A DNA stretch of 64,000 bases from Mesorhizobium norvegicum. Its GTDB lineage: Bacteria > Pseudomonadota > Alphaproteobacteria > Rhizobiales > Rhizobiaceae. The notes under the pieces are model-generated. The model had not been told where the DNA came from, ran no database searches, and saw nothing but the letters and a program-made list of their open reading frames with translations. The stretch covers positions 62,001 through 126,000 of the forward strand of contig NZ_SMYZ01000047.1 in NCBI RefSeq assembly GCF_004919685.1, read 5' to 3'. The position numbers and the translations under genes are program-made. Below, piece after piece: positions 32,516 to 42,151 of the stretch (within the stretch, counting starts at the first letter, position 1; every line of letters begins with the position of its first letter).

Positions 32516-33955
32516 TCAAGCGGCGCGCAGGCCTTCTTTCGGGCGCAAATTCTGGTTCATGCGGAACAGGTTCAGCGGGTCGTAGCGCTGCTTGATTTCC
32601 AGAAGCCGCCGATGGTTGCCACCATAGGCCGCTTCGACCCGGTCGACCTCGTCCTCCGGCATGAAGTTCACATAGACGGTGCCGGCGGCATAAGGCTTGG
32701 CCGCCTCGTAGACAGCACGAGCCCAGTCGGTGCAGGCCTTGTCCATCGCCGGTTCGCGCCAGCGGGCGTGAACGTTCATGACGAAGTGCGAACTGCGCTG
32801 TGGAAACGCCGTTGCGTCCGCCTTGACGCGACCTGCCGCGCCGCCGACATGGCCGACAAATATCTCGCATTCGGGTCCCGGCAGCTTGGCTATTGCCCCC
32901 GTGACGACCGCAGCCGCCTTGTCGGAAAACTCGGTGAAGTCATGGCTCTTCCAGTAGTTGCGGGCGCCGGGCGTAAGCAGCGGGTCGAATGCCTGCTGCC
33001 AGCCGGTGAACGGGGTCGGGCCGACGACATCGGCAATCGGCGTGCCGATGGCTCGAAGCTTATGGGTCGCCTTTTCGCCTGCGTCGATGTCGCCGCAATA
33101 GCACATGGCCAGAACCAGCACCTCCTTGCCATGCCACTCGGCCGGCAGGAAGGGCAGCGGCGGCGCCTGCCGCATGACCACCCAGCAGGTCAACTCGTCA
33201 GGAGCGGTTTCGAGCGCCTTGCGATACTCCTGCAGCACCTTTTCGGCATCGGCGAAGGGATGGACCACAAGCCCCGCCAGCACTTGCGATCCAAGCTCAT
33301 GGAGCTGGAATTCGAATGCCGTGACGACGCCGAAATTACCGCCGCCGCCGCGCAGCGCCCAGAACAAGTCAGGATTTTCGGTCCGGCTGGCCCGGAGCAG
33401 TTTGCCGTCGGCGGTGACCACATCGGCGGAGGCAAGATTGTCGATGGTCAGGCCGAATTTGCGGGTGATCCAGCCGAAGCCGCCACCCAGTGTCAGGCCG
33501 GATATGCCAGTGGTCGAGTTGATGCCGGTCGGCACCACCAGCCCGAAGGCCTGCGTTTCCTTGTCGACATCGGCAAGCGTCGCGCCTGGCCCGACCCATG
33601 CTCGCCGCGCAGCGACGTCGACCCGCACCGACTTCATCAACGACAGATCAATCACCAGGCCACCATCGCAGACCGCGCTTCCGGCAATGTTGTGGCCGCC
33701 GCCGCGCACGGAGACGAGAAGCCTGTTCTCCCTGGCGAAATTCACGGCACTGATGACGTCGGAAGCGCCGACGCAGCACACGATCAGCCCGGGCCGTCGG
33801 TCGACCGTGGCATTCCAGACAGTCCGTGCTTCGTCGTAAGCGGCATCGCCTTCGCTCAGGACTGTGCCGCGCAATTGTGCCGAAAATGCTTCCAGGGCTG
33901 CGGCGTCGATTGTCGTTTTGCCGCGTTCAAGCGTGGTGAGGCTCATGGTGTTCAT
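32516..33955 (-). CDS. Berberine-bridge-type FAD-linked oxidase
   Basis: A 479-residue flavoprotein of the PCMH/BBE family. The FAD domain has VRGGGHNIAG, whose His usually carries covalent FAD, and LTLGGGFGWITRKFGL; the C-terminal BBE motif is the segment from YVNF to NQNLRP with RYDPLNLFRMNQN. Such enzymes oxidise sugars, alkaloids or other alcohols. The second covalent FAD link (CxxV-type cysteine) is not evident. No signal peptide and no operon partner, so the substrate is unknown. Confidence 0.86.
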   Translation of the reverse strand: MNTMSLTTLERGKTTIDAAALEAFSAQLRGTVLSEGDAAYDEARTVWNATVDRRPGLIVCCVGASDVISAVNFARENRLLVSVRGGGHNIAGSAVCDGGLVIDLSLMKSVRVDVAARRAWVGPGATLADVDKETQAFGLVVPTGINSTTGISGLTLGGGFGWITRKFGLTIDNLASADVVTADGKLLRASRTENPDLFWALRGGGGNFGVVTAFEFQLHELGSQVLAGLVVHPFADAEKVLQEYRKALETAPDELTCWVVMRQAPPLPFLPAEWHGKEVLVLAMCYCGDIDAGEKATHKLRAIGTPIADVVGPTPFTGWQQAFDPLLTPGARNYWKSHDFTEFSDKAAAVVTGAIAKLPGPECEIFVGHVGGAAGRVKADATAFPQRSSHFVMNVHARWREPAMDKACTDWARAVYEAAKPYAAGTVYVNFMPEDEVDRVEAAYGGNHRRLLEIKQRYDPLNLFRMNQNLRPKEGLRAA

Positions 33956-34229
33956 GGTTTCCTCCCGATTTGCTGATGAGCCGTCCCCCTCCCAAAAACA
34001 TTCTTACTGTGCGCTTATATTAGCTATCGTGCAAGTTTCGCATTGGCCAGCGTTGCGGCGCCCAAGCGAGCGTCTGCAGCCGATATTGTGATTGCATTGG
34101 TTTGGGCACATGTTTCCGCCAGCCTGCGATTTCAGCCGGTTTTCACGCCCGACCTTGCGCCCTTGGCGGTCAGGATGCCGATCATGCTGATGCGAATGTG
34201 AACGAAGCAGCGTAGCGCTACCCCACTCC

Positions 34230-35162
34230 TCAGGCCGGTTCGCGCTTCAATGCCTGCGCCATGCAGTGGATGCCGCCGCCGGTCTTCGAAATCTCGCTCA
34301 TGTCGACGGCAGCGACCTCGAAACCGCGGGCCTTGAGCTCGCCGATCAGCGTCTGGCTGGAGGTCGGCGCGATCACCCGGTCCTTGCCCAGCGACATGAA
34401 GTTGCAGCCGAGCGACATCGTGTCCTGGAACGGCACGTCGATGATCTCGTGGCCCTTGCCCTTCAGCCAGTCGACAATGCCGGGTTCGGTGCAGGCGAGG
34501 CAGACTGCGGTGAGTTTTTCGGCGATCGGCACCACCATCAGGTCGATATGGACATAGTACTCGTCGATGAAGGCGATGCGGGTTTCCCAGCCTTCCTTGT
34601 CGAACCAGGCCTGCACCTGGCGCGCACCTTCCTCCTGGGTGCGGGCGCCGCCGCAGCCGATCAGCACGACGCCGTCCTCGATGACGTTGAAGTCGCCGCC
34701 CTCGAACGTACCTGCCGTGACCATGTCGTAGATCGGGATGCCGAGTTTTTCGTAGGTGCGGATGGCGGCGTAGTTCTCGCCGCGCCGCCACCAGTTGGCC
34801 ATCGCGGTGATGACGGCGCCGTAGGGCGTCATGACGCTGGAATCGCGGGAATAGACCTGCATCGGCAGCTCCGGCGTCGGCTCGTGCCAATGGATGTTGA
34901 CGCCGAAATGCTCGTAGGCGGCGACCAGGTCCTTGTGCTGCGCCTGCGCGATCTGGACGTTGCAGGGCGCCTCGCGCAGATGCTTTCGCGACAGCGAACT
35001 GGTCGACAGATGACGCAGGAAATTGGGCGAGCCGAGCAAGACATCGGTCAGGACGTCGGTCTCGTTGGCGAAGCCCCAGACCGTCAGCGGCTTGGTGCCG
35101 CCGGCCGGGTTGCGGCGCTGCAGCGAAAACGGCTCGGCGACAATGCGGTCATGAACGGTCAT
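34230..35162 (-). CDS. Arginine deiminase / dimethylargininase-like hydrolase
   Basis: A 310-residue member of the guanidino-group-modifying superfamily. Visible motifs are EGGDFN (active-site Glu/Asp), HIDLMVV (catalytic His), and GGGIHCMAQ near the C-terminus with the nucleophilic Cys. This set fits dimethylarginine dimethylaminohydrolase or arginine deiminase-like enzymes, which release citrulline plus ammonia or an amine. GAGGAG precedes ATG 35162; its first 14 bases overlap the 3' end of the M20 hydrolase gene, so the two are cotranslated. The true substrate is unknown. Confidence 0.83.
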   Translation of the reverse strand: MTVHDRIVAEPFSLQRRNPAGGTKPLTVWGFANETDVLTDVLLGSPNFLRHLSTSSLSRKHLREAPCNVQIAQAQHKDLVAAYEHFGVNIHWHEPTPELPMQVYSRDSSVMTPYGAVITAMANWWRRGENYAAIRTYEKLGIPIYDMVTAGTFEGGDFNVIEDGVVLIGCGGARTQEEGARQVQAWFDKEGWETRIAFIDEYYVHIDLMVVPIAEKLTAVCLACTEPGIVDWLKGKGHEIIDVPFQDTMSLGCNFMSLGKDRVIAPTSSQTLIGELKARGFEVAAVDMSEISKTGGGIHCMAQALKREPA

Positions 35163-36777
35163 GGGGTGCTCCTCGTGAGGTGGCTTGGGGTGTTTGATTG
35201 CTCGGGATCCACCAGTCGCGTCCGCGCGGGGTGGTGACATATTCCGGCCAGCGAAAACCAATCGGCGGCTCGTAGTCGCAGAGCGGCGCGATCCAGGTCG
35301 AGCCGCCGACGCCGCCGCCGGTGCGGGTGACGAACTCGTCCATCGCCGTATCGCGGGCGCCTTTGTCCTCCAGCAGGCGAAGGGCCGCCAGTGCGACCGT
35401 CTTCGCCGCACAGATAACCATCGGGTCGATCGTCGCCGAAATGCCGCCCAGCGCATTCATCACCCAGGCCGGATAGACGTGGCCATTTGCCGAGCGTAGC
35501 GCCGGACGGGCGACGTAGAAACGCGCCGTCGGCGTATGCCACGACATGTCGGTGTAGTCGTCCGAGGTCGAATTGAGCTGCGACGGCGGCAGGTCGCGGC
35601 GCAGCAGCGTTTCGGCGTCCCGCGGCGCGATCAGTTGCTCCATCTCGGCAATGAACGGCTCGTCGGTCGCTACCCCGCCTGCATTGACCTGGATTTCGCG
35701 GGCGATTGCCTTCGCCGCCTCGTCCCAGCGCGGTGGCCCGACGCTCGACAACGCTCCATAGGCGATCTCGGCCATGGCGTGGTTGGCAAGACCGGGCCGC
35801 GACTTCGACACCCAATGCCGCTCATACCGGCAACCGCTCATCGCCGCCGCTGCCTGCGCATTGCGGTCGAGCATGGCGGCGACCTGCTCGGCCATCGCAA
35901 GCGTCGGAACGCGGATCATGTATTGGATTTCCGCCAGCCCCGCCGGCAGGTTGTCGGCGGTCGCCTGGCCGGCTGTGAGGATCGCTTCGCTGATCGACCA
36001 GCCGCCCTGATGCGGCAGCATGGAATCGCGCAGCGCCTTGGAGGCCATGTACATCATGACAAGCGCGTCATTGGCGCCGGGCGCCCTGACCGCCGAATGC
36101 GCCTGCGGGATCGGTGCGCCATCGCTTGCGCGAACCCAATTTTCGGGTTCGTCGCACACAAAGCGGTAGATCATCGCATAGGCCGCGCCGCAATGCGTGT
36201 CCCAGCGCGCCGTGTTGCAGAGCGGCAGCATGTAGAAGGGATGGAAGGAGATCATGCCGGCAAGGCCGTCATAATAGCCCTTGGCGGCATGGATCGGCTT
36301 CGATCCGCGCACTTTCTCGGCCGGCTCGCCGGTGAAGCGCAGCGTGCCTGAGATGCCGTGGCGCTGCATCGCCGCCTTGGTCGCCAGGAGCCCGCCAAGA
36401 CTTGAGATGCCGAGCCCGGAATGCGGATCGGTATGGCCGCCGGCCTGGTCGCCAAGGCCCGGGCGAGGGCGCTTGACGGTCGCCGCGTCCTGGCAATTGC
36501 CGGGCACGGCATCATATTCGGCATACAGGCCGATGGTCGGCCCGGCGCCGTTCGTCCAGTGGGCACAGAAGGCTGTCGGCATGCCGCCGGACCCTTCCTC
36601 GACGGAAAAGCCTTCGCGTTTCAGCAGCTCCACATACCAGGCAGCGGATTGGTACTCGCGCCACGCGGTCTCGCCGAAGTCGAAAATGGTGCGCGTCCAC
36701 GCCGACAGCGACGGCTGGATGCCGTCGAGATGCGCAAGCGCGGTTGCTTGCGCCGAAGTGGTGACCGCTTTCTCCAT
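35149..36777 (-). CDS. M20-family amidohydrolase, AbgB-like
   Basis: A 542-residue metallohydrolase of the aminobenzoyl-glutamate utilisation B subfamily. Metal-site and dimerisation elements include LYAEYDAVPGNCQD, GGHTDPHSGLGIS and FTGEPAEKVRGSKPIHA; the C-terminal STSDDYTDMSWHTPT is typical of AbgB. It would cleave an amide-linked amino acid conjugate. A longer upstream in-frame extension runs through the divergent LysR gene and is not coding; ATG 36777 is chosen. It is the first gene of a two-gene operon with the DDAH-like hydrolase, divergent from the LysR regulator. Confidence 0.85.
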   Translation of the reverse strand: MEKAVTTSAQATALAHLDGIQPSLSAWTRTIFDFGETAWREYQSAAWYVELLKREGFSVEEGSGGMPTAFCAHWTNGAGPTIGLYAEYDAVPGNCQDAATVKRPRPGLGDQAGGHTDPHSGLGISSLGGLLATKAAMQRHGISGTLRFTGEPAEKVRGSKPIHAAKGYYDGLAGMISFHPFYMLPLCNTARWDTHCGAAYAMIYRFVCDEPENWVRASDGAPIPQAHSAVRAPGANDALVMMYMASKALRDSMLPHQGGWSISEAILTAGQATADNLPAGLAEIQYMIRVPTLAMAEQVAAMLDRNAQAAAAMSGCRYERHWVSKSRPGLANHAMAEIAYGALSSVGPPRWDEAAKAIAREIQVNAGGVATDEPFIAEMEQLIAPRDAETLLRRDLPPSQLNSTSDDYTDMSWHTPTARFYVARPALRSANGHVYPAWVMNALGGISATIDPMVICAAKTVALAALRLLEDKGARDTAMDEFVTRTGGGVGGSTWIAPLCDYEPPIGFRWPEYVTTPRGRDWWIPSNQTPQATSRGAPHDRS

Positions 36778-36861
36778 GGCCGGAGAAGAAAGCAGTGAAG
36801 CAGCTCGCCAAAAAGTGATATGTTTTCCCGGCTCATGCAAATTCGGTTCACCTGAGGCCCC

Positions 36862-37758
36862 TTGCGCATACCATCGACACAAGCGCTGCGCGCGCTCGAC
36901 AGCTTCGCCCGCCACGGCAGCGTCTGGCGCGCCGCCGACGAGTTGCACCTGACCCGCAGCGCGGTCAGCCACCAGCTTCGCCTGCTGGAGCGCGACCTCG
37001 GCTTCGATCTGCTCGAACGCATCGGCAAGGGCGTGGCGCTGACCCCGCGTGGCCAGCGCTATGCCAGCGACGTGCGCAAGGCGCTGACCGTGCTGGGCGA
37101 CGCGGTGACGCGCGATGCCGGCACCGGCGTCGGCGGCTCGTTCGCGGTCAGTTGCACGCCCGGTTTCGCCTCGTTGTTCCTGTGCACCCATATCGGCGAG
37201 TTCCGGCAGATGTATCCGGACGTGGCGCTGCGCATCCTGACGCCGCGGCGGCTGGACGATGTCAGCAATGCCGAGGCCGATGCCTTCATTGCCTTTGGTG
37301 TCGGCAATTGGCCGAACCGGGCGGTCGAACCGCTCTGCGAAATCTCGTTCACGCCGCTCTGCAGCCCGACCCTGCTGAACAAGGTCGGTGGCTTTTCGAG
37401 ACCGTCGGACGTGCTGCGCGCCAATCTGCTGCATCTCGACGACACCGAGGATTGGGCGCGCTGGCTGGCCCTGTCCAAGGTGGAAAACCCCGACACAGAG
37501 GGCGGCATCTTCTTTTCCGACATGAATCTGGTCTTTTCGGCGGCGATTGCTGGCCAGGGCATCGCTATGGGCGACGAATTGACCAGCCGCCGGGCGCTGA
37601 GCGAAGGCAGGCTGGTCAGGCCGTTCGACATCGCGATCAAGTCGCCGCGCTCCTATTTCCTGGTCTCCGAACACGCCAAGGCTTCGCATCCGGTGCTGGA
37701 AGCGTTCGCGGGATGGCTGAGGTCGAAGCTCTCGGAGAACCGCATTCTGCCGTATTGA
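36862..37758 (+). CDS. LysR-family regulator (GcvA type)
   Basis: A 298-residue LysR regulator with N-terminal winged helix (GSVWRAADELHLTRSAVSHQ, about residues 19-38) and a periplasmic-binding-type effector domain. The HTH and the SFARHGSVWRAA start are GcvA-like. The start is TTG 36862 with TGAGG five bases upstream; no ATG fits. It sits in the 84-base divergent gap from the M20 hydrolase operon and directly upstream of the ABC transporter genes, so it probably controls both in response to the imported compound. Confidence 0.88.
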   Translation: MRIPSTQALRALDSFARHGSVWRAADELHLTRSAVSHQLRLLERDLGFDLLERIGKGVALTPRGQRYASDVRKALTVLGDAVTRDAGTGVGGSFAVSCTPGFASLFLCTHIGEFRQMYPDVALRILTPRRLDDVSNAEADAFIAFGVGNWPNRAVEPLCEISFTPLCSPTLLNKVGGFSRPSDVLRANLLHLDDTEDWARWLALSKVENPDTEGGIFFSDMNLVFSAAIAGQGIAMGDELTSRRALSEGRLVRPFDIAIKSPRSYFLVSEHAKASHPVLEAFAGWLRSKLSENRILPY

Positions 37759-37878
37759 GGGCAGGGTGGCGCCATCTCGGCATAGATGAATGAAATTTGC
37801 CGATCACGCGAAAACTATTCGGTTGCGGTGAGCCGGCACCCTGCCTACGATTTCGACAAGCGTTAGGGAAAGGGCAGT

Positions 37879-38973
37879 ATGCAGCAACCCGGCCGTGCCG
37901 CAGAGATCAAGGCAATCGGGATCGGCAAGAGCTTCGGCTCGTTCCGAGCGCTGGACAATCTGTCGCTCGATATCGGCCGTGGCGAGTTCCTGACCCTGCT
38001 CGGGCCGTCTGGCTCGGGTAAGACCACCTTTCTGATGATCCTTGCCGGCTTCGTGCAACCGACCGAGGGCAAGCTGTTCAGCGACGGCGTCGACATCACC
38101 GACCGGCCGGCCGAGCAACGCGCCGCCGGCATGGTGTTCCAGGGCTACGCGCTGTTCCCGCATATGAGCGTCGAAGCCAACATCGCCTTTCCGCTCAAGG
38201 TGCGCAAGAAATCGGCGGCCGACATCAAGCGCCGGGTCGGCGAGATGATCGAACGCGTCGGCCTCAAGGGCCACGAGAAAAAACTGCCGGCGCAGCTGTC
38301 AGGCGGTCAGCAGCAGCGCGTGGCGCTGGCGCGGGCGCTGGTGTTCGAGCCAGGCGTGCTGTTGCTCGATGAGCCGTTTTCCGCGCTCGACAAGGGCCTG
38401 CGCGGCCAGATGCAGGCCGAGATGAAGCGGCTGCACCAGGAGACCGGCACCACCTTCGTCTTCGTCACCCACGACCAGAGCGAGGCGCTGGCGCTGTCGT
38501 CGCGCGTCGCCATCTTCAACCACGGCAAACTGCTGCAGGTTGGAGCGCCCGACGAAGTCTACGACCGGCCGGACAACCGCTTCGTCGCCGAGTTCCTCGG
38601 CGAGATCAACATGCTGCCGCTGAAGGGTGTGCGCCCGTCCGGCAATGGCTCGACCGGCCTCTGCGAAGACCGCACGATCAGCATGGGGTGCAAGGCCGAA
38701 CTGGTGCGCGGCGATGCAATCCTGGCGATCCGGCCCGAATACATGTCGATATCGGGTGAGGCGGCAGACGGCGAGAACGGCATTGCCGCGACAGCCACCA
38801 ACTCCACCTATCTAGGTGCTGCGACGCGGCTCGACCTGACGACGCGGCAAGGCGCCAAGGTCACGGTCTCGGTGCCCAACGAGGTGGCGGCCGCCGCGCT
38901 CAGCAAGGGCAACTCCGTCTGGCTCACCTGGCCGGCGGAAAAGGGTTTCCTCCTTCCGCATGGAGGACAATGA
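37879..38973 (+). CDS. ABC transporter ATPase, polyamine/opine type
   Basis: A 364-residue PotA-like ATPase. Walker A GPSGSGKTT, signature LSGGQQQRVALARAL, Walker B VLLLDEPFSALD, and a C-terminal TOBE domain (about residues 280-360). Part of a four-gene ATPase, binding protein, permease, permease operon, the standard order for spermidine/putrescine, opine or related solute importers. It follows the LysR gene by 120 bases. Confidence 0.9.
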   Translation: MQQPGRAAEIKAIGIGKSFGSFRALDNLSLDIGRGEFLTLLGPSGSGKTTFLMILAGFVQPTEGKLFSDGVDITDRPAEQRAAGMVFQGYALFPHMSVEANIAFPLKVRKKSAADIKRRVGEMIERVGLKGHEKKLPAQLSGGQQQRVALARALVFEPGVLLLDEPFSALDKGLRGQMQAEMKRLHQETGTTFVFVTHDQSEALALSSRVAIFNHGKLLQVGAPDEVYDRPDNRFVAEFLGEINMLPLKGVRPSGNGSTGLCEDRTISMGCKAELVRGDAILAIRPEYMSISGEAADGENGIAATATNSTYLGAATRLDLTTRQGAKVTVSVPNEVAAAALSKGNSVWLTWPAEKGFLLPHGGQ

Positions 38974-39042
38974 CGAGCGGTGTGGCGAGATATCAGCACC
39001 ACCGTTTTCCGGTATTATCAACGACAAAAAAGGGGAACTGAC

Positions 39043-40158
39043 ATGACAAACGACACCAAGAAACAAGCCATCGAGAGCCTGTCCGCCAGGGCAGGCCGCG
39101 GCGAGATCTCGCGCCGGCAGTTCACGCAGCTGGCGGCACTCGTGCTGGCCGGCACGCCGATGCTGCTGCGCTCGACCGGTGCCTTTGCGCAGGCCAAGGA
39201 ACTGGTGCTGGTCAACTGGGGCGGTGACGCCATCACCGCCTATGACGCCGCCTACGGCCAGGCCTTCACCAAGGACACCGGCATCACCGTCAAGATGGAC
39301 GGCTCAGGCCCGACCGAAGGCGCCATCGCCGCGCAGTTCAAGAGCGGCGCGCCGACCTGGGACCTCGTCGACGTCGACCCGTTCTCGGCCATCACGCTCG
39401 GCGCTCAAGGGGCTCTCGAGCCGATCGACTATGCGATCGTCGACAAGAAGAAGATGCGCGAGGGCTTTGGCTGGGAATACGCCGCCTCGACCTATTTCTT
39501 CTCCTATGTCATCGCCTATGATTCCGAGAAGTACGGCAAGGACGCACCGACCGGCATGGCCGATTTCTTCGACGTGAAGAAATTCCCCGGCAAGCGCTCG
39601 CTCTACAAATGGGGCGTATCGAGCTGGGAAGCAGCACTGCTCGCCGACGGCATCGCGCCGGCGTCGCTCTATCCGCTCGATCTCAAGCGCGCGCATGACA
39701 AGATCGCAGCCTTCAAGGAAAACGTCGTTGCCTATTGGGGCGGCGGCGCCGAAAGCCAGAGCGTGCTGCTCAACGGCGAGGCCTCGATGGCGATCGTCTG
39801 GTCGACGCGTGCCTCGCTGATCGAGCAGGACTCGGGCGGCAAGATCAAGTTCATCTGGGACCAGGGCCTGATCTCGCCCGGCGCGCTCGCCGTGCTCAAG
39901 AACAATCCCGGCGGCAAGGAAGCGGCGATGAAGTTCATCGCCAGCACGCAGGATCCGCAGAAGGAGCTGGTCATGTTCGACAAGCTCGGCCAGGGGCCGG
40001 CCAATCCGGCCGCCGACGCGCTGATCCCCGCCGACAAGAAGCGCATCAACCCGGTCGATCCCGAGAACATGAAGAAGCAGATCGCGCTCGATATGGATTG
40101 GTACGCCAAGAACTACGGGCCGGCGCTCGACGAATACACCAAGATCATCTCGGCCTGA
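39043..40158 (+). CDS. Periplasmic solute-binding protein, PotD type
   Basis: A 371-residue extracellular binding protein. The N-terminus has a twin-arginine motif SRRQFTQL (Arg24-Arg25) and a hydrophobic stretch ending at AFA, so export is probably by Tat. The mature part begins KELVLVNWGGDAITAYDAAYG, typical of the polyamine/opine cluster of binding proteins. GGGGA lies seven bases before ATG 39043. It determines the substrate of the operon, likely a cationic or guanidino compound by context. Confidence 0.88.
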   Translation: MTNDTKKQAIESLSARAGRGEISRRQFTQLAALVLAGTPMLLRSTGAFAQAKELVLVNWGGDAITAYDAAYGQAFTKDTGITVKMDGSGPTEGAIAAQFKSGAPTWDLVDVDPFSAITLGAQGALEPIDYAIVDKKKMREGFGWEYAASTYFFSYVIAYDSEKYGKDAPTGMADFFDVKKFPGKRSLYKWGVSSWEAALLADGIAPASLYPLDLKRAHDKIAAFKENVVAYWGGGAESQSVLLNGEASMAIVWSTRASLIEQDSGGKIKFIWDQGLISPGALAVLKNNPGGKEAAMKFIASTQDPQKELVMFDKLGQGPANPAADALIPADKKRINPVDPENMKKQIALDMDWYAKNYGPALDEYTKIISA

Positions 40159-40183
40159 CCAGGGCCGGGATAATCGGGTCGAC

Positions 40184-41017
40184 ATGAGATCCTATCTCTC
40201 CGACAGGATGGGCGCGGCGCTGTTGATGGCGCCGCTGCTCCTGTTTCTCGTCCTGGCCTATGCCTGGCCGTTCCTCGGCGTCGTCAAATGGAGCTTCACG
40301 CTGCCGACGCCCGGGCTCGGCCAGTATGAGGCGCTGCTCACCGACGATCTGGTGCAATCGGTGTTCATCCGCACGCTGCGCATCGCGGCAATCGTCACCG
40401 TGGTTTCGGTGGCCGCTGCCTACGCCATCACCGTCGTCTGGGTGCGCGGCACCCCGGCACAGCGCCTGATCGCCGAGTTCTGCATTCTCGTTCCCTTCTG
40501 GATTTCCGTGCTGACCCGTGCCTTCGGCTGGGTGGCGCTGTTGTCCAACCGCGGCCTGATCAACACCTGGCTGCAGGCGATCGGCTTCATTTCCGAACCG
40601 CTGGCGCTGGTGCGCAACGAATTCGGCGTCATTGTCGGCATGACGCATTTCCTCATTCCTTTCGCTGTTTTTCCGCTGGCATCGGCCATGCGCAGCCTCG
40701 ACGACCGCGTGCTCTTGGCGGCGCGCGGGCTCGGCTCCAGCCGCATGCGCACCTTCTGGACGGTGTTCGTGCCGATGACGCGCTCCGGCATCATCGGCGC
40801 GGCGATGATCGTCTTCGTCTTCTCGCTCGGCTTCTTCGTCACGCCGGCGATCCTCGGCGGCGGCCGCAGCGTCATGATTGCCGAGCTGATCTATCTCAGG
40901 ATCTTCCAGAGCCCGGACTGGGGCCTGGGGGCAGCGATCAGCGTCGTCCTGGTGCTGTTCGTCGGCGCGCTGATGGCGCTTTTGTTCCGTTATGTCAGAC
41001 CGAAGCAGTTGATCTGA
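40184..41017 (+). CDS. ABC transporter permease, PotB type
   Basis: A 277-residue integral membrane protein with about six hydrophobic segments and the EAA-loop region LLAARGLGSSRMRTFWTVFVP that contacts the ATPase. First of two permeases; it ends in TGATG shared with the next start. Imports the solute bound by the preceding binding protein. Confidence 0.9.
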   Translation: MRSYLSDRMGAALLMAPLLLFLVLAYAWPFLGVVKWSFTLPTPGLGQYEALLTDDLVQSVFIRTLRIAAIVTVVSVAAAYAITVVWVRGTPAQRLIAEFCILVPFWISVLTRAFGWVALLSNRGLINTWLQAIGFISEPLALVRNEFGVIVGMTHFLIPFAVFPLASAMRSLDDRVLLAARGLGSSRMRTFWTVFVPMTRSGIIGAAMIVFVFSLGFFVTPAILGGGRSVMIAELIYLRIFQSPDWGLGAAISVVLVLFVGALMALLFRYVRPKQLI

Positions 41018-41823
41018 TGCCGACCTACCGCCCCGGTCCCGTCTCGCTGGTGATCGCCGCTTTCGTGGCGCTGTTCCTGCTGATGCCGTTGCTCGCCGTC
41101 ATCCCGGTGTCGCTGACGCCGAGCCGCATGCTGGCCATGCCATCGGGAGAACTGTCGCTGCGCCATTACCGGGCGCTGATCGAGGATCCGCGCTGGATCG
41201 GCTCGATCCTGCTCTCGATCCGCATCGGCATCGTCAGCAGCGCCTTTTCCACCGTGCTGGCGCTGTGCTTCAGCCTCGGCGTGTGGATGTTCCAGCCGCG
41301 TTTCACCGCGGCCCTGGTCGGTTTCGTGCTGCTGCCCATGGTGGTGCCGCCCGTGGTCTCTGCGATCACGCTCTACTTCCTGCTCACCTCGATCTCCGGC
41401 TTCAGCTCATTCTTCGGCTATGACACCTGGCTTGGCGTCGCCATGGCGCATTCGGTGATGACGGTGCCGTTCGCCACCGTGCTGATGCTGGTCTCGCTCA
41501 GCCAGCTCGACCGGCGCATCGATCTTGCCGCGCGCGGTCTTGGCGCAACTGTATGGGAGCGCGCCACCCGCATCATCATGCCCAACATCAAGTTTGGCAT
41601 CGTTACCGCAGCACTGCTCTCCTTCGTGCTGTCCTGGGAAGAAATCGGCGTCACGCTGTTCATCACCTCGGTCAACGCCATCACGCTGCCCAGGCTGATG
41701 TGGATGGGCCTGCGCGACAACATCGATCCGGCGATCGCGGCCCTGTCGGTGATCCTGATCATCATCACGGTGCTGGTGCTTGCGGTGCGCAGCCTGGTGG
41801 TCAGGCAGCGCGGCGGGCATTAA
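41017..41823 (+). CDS. ABC transporter permease, PotC type
   Basis: A 268-residue integral membrane protein with about six hydrophobic segments and the EAA loop DLAARGLGATVWERATRIIMP. It overlaps the previous permease by one base and closes the operon. Family PotC-like; together with the other three genes it makes a complete importer. Confidence 0.9.
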   Translation: MPTYRPGPVSLVIAAFVALFLLMPLLAVIPVSLTPSRMLAMPSGELSLRHYRALIEDPRWIGSILLSIRIGIVSSAFSTVLALCFSLGVWMFQPRFTAALVGFVLLPMVVPPVVSAITLYFLLTSISGFSSFFGYDTWLGVAMAHSVMTVPFATVLMLVSLSQLDRRIDLAARGLGATVWERATRIIMPNIKFGIVTAALLSFVLSWEEIGVTLFITSVNAITLPRLMWMGLRDNIDPAIAALSVILIIITVLVLAVRSLVVRQRGGH

Positions 41824-42151
41824 AAACGCACCCGGGACGCGCCCGAAACTGTCCAGATCGCCAGGCAGACTGGTTCAAGTCAATCAAGGACCCGGCCTGC
41901 CATTCGGTCAGTCACATGGTGGCTACAGGCATAGCGGCCAAGGCTGGGAGTTTCCCTGGAGTAAATGATGGGACAGCTTCATCCAGACGAAATCGGTAAC
42001 TGTGAATTTGGCTCATTAGCCTTTCTTGACCGCCTGACGATCGCGCGACTCGGAGTGCCGTCTTCTGACGCTAGGCTCCATCTGTTCTCCTCGACTTCAT
42101 TCATGATGCGGCGCTAAATATACAAAGCACTGGCGTTTCATGGAGGTGATG
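41824..42151. other. Non-coding stretch ahead of the SDR gene
   Basis: The 328 bases between the permease and SDR genes contain no frame I can support. The base mix is less GC-rich and less codon-like than its flanks (for example around 42000-42130, GTGAATTTGGCTCATTAGCC). It may be remnant DNA left by an insertion. No terminal repeats were recognised. Confidence 0.4.

Noticed and set aside
32612..33976. 454-codon open frame opposite the flavoprotein gene
   Set aside because: Antisense shadow of a well-supported FAD oxidase.
36778..37689. In-frame upstream extension of the M20 hydrolase gene through the LysR gene
   Set aside because: The sequence is the antisense of the LysR gene and unlike any M20 N-terminus; ATG 36777 gives the family start.
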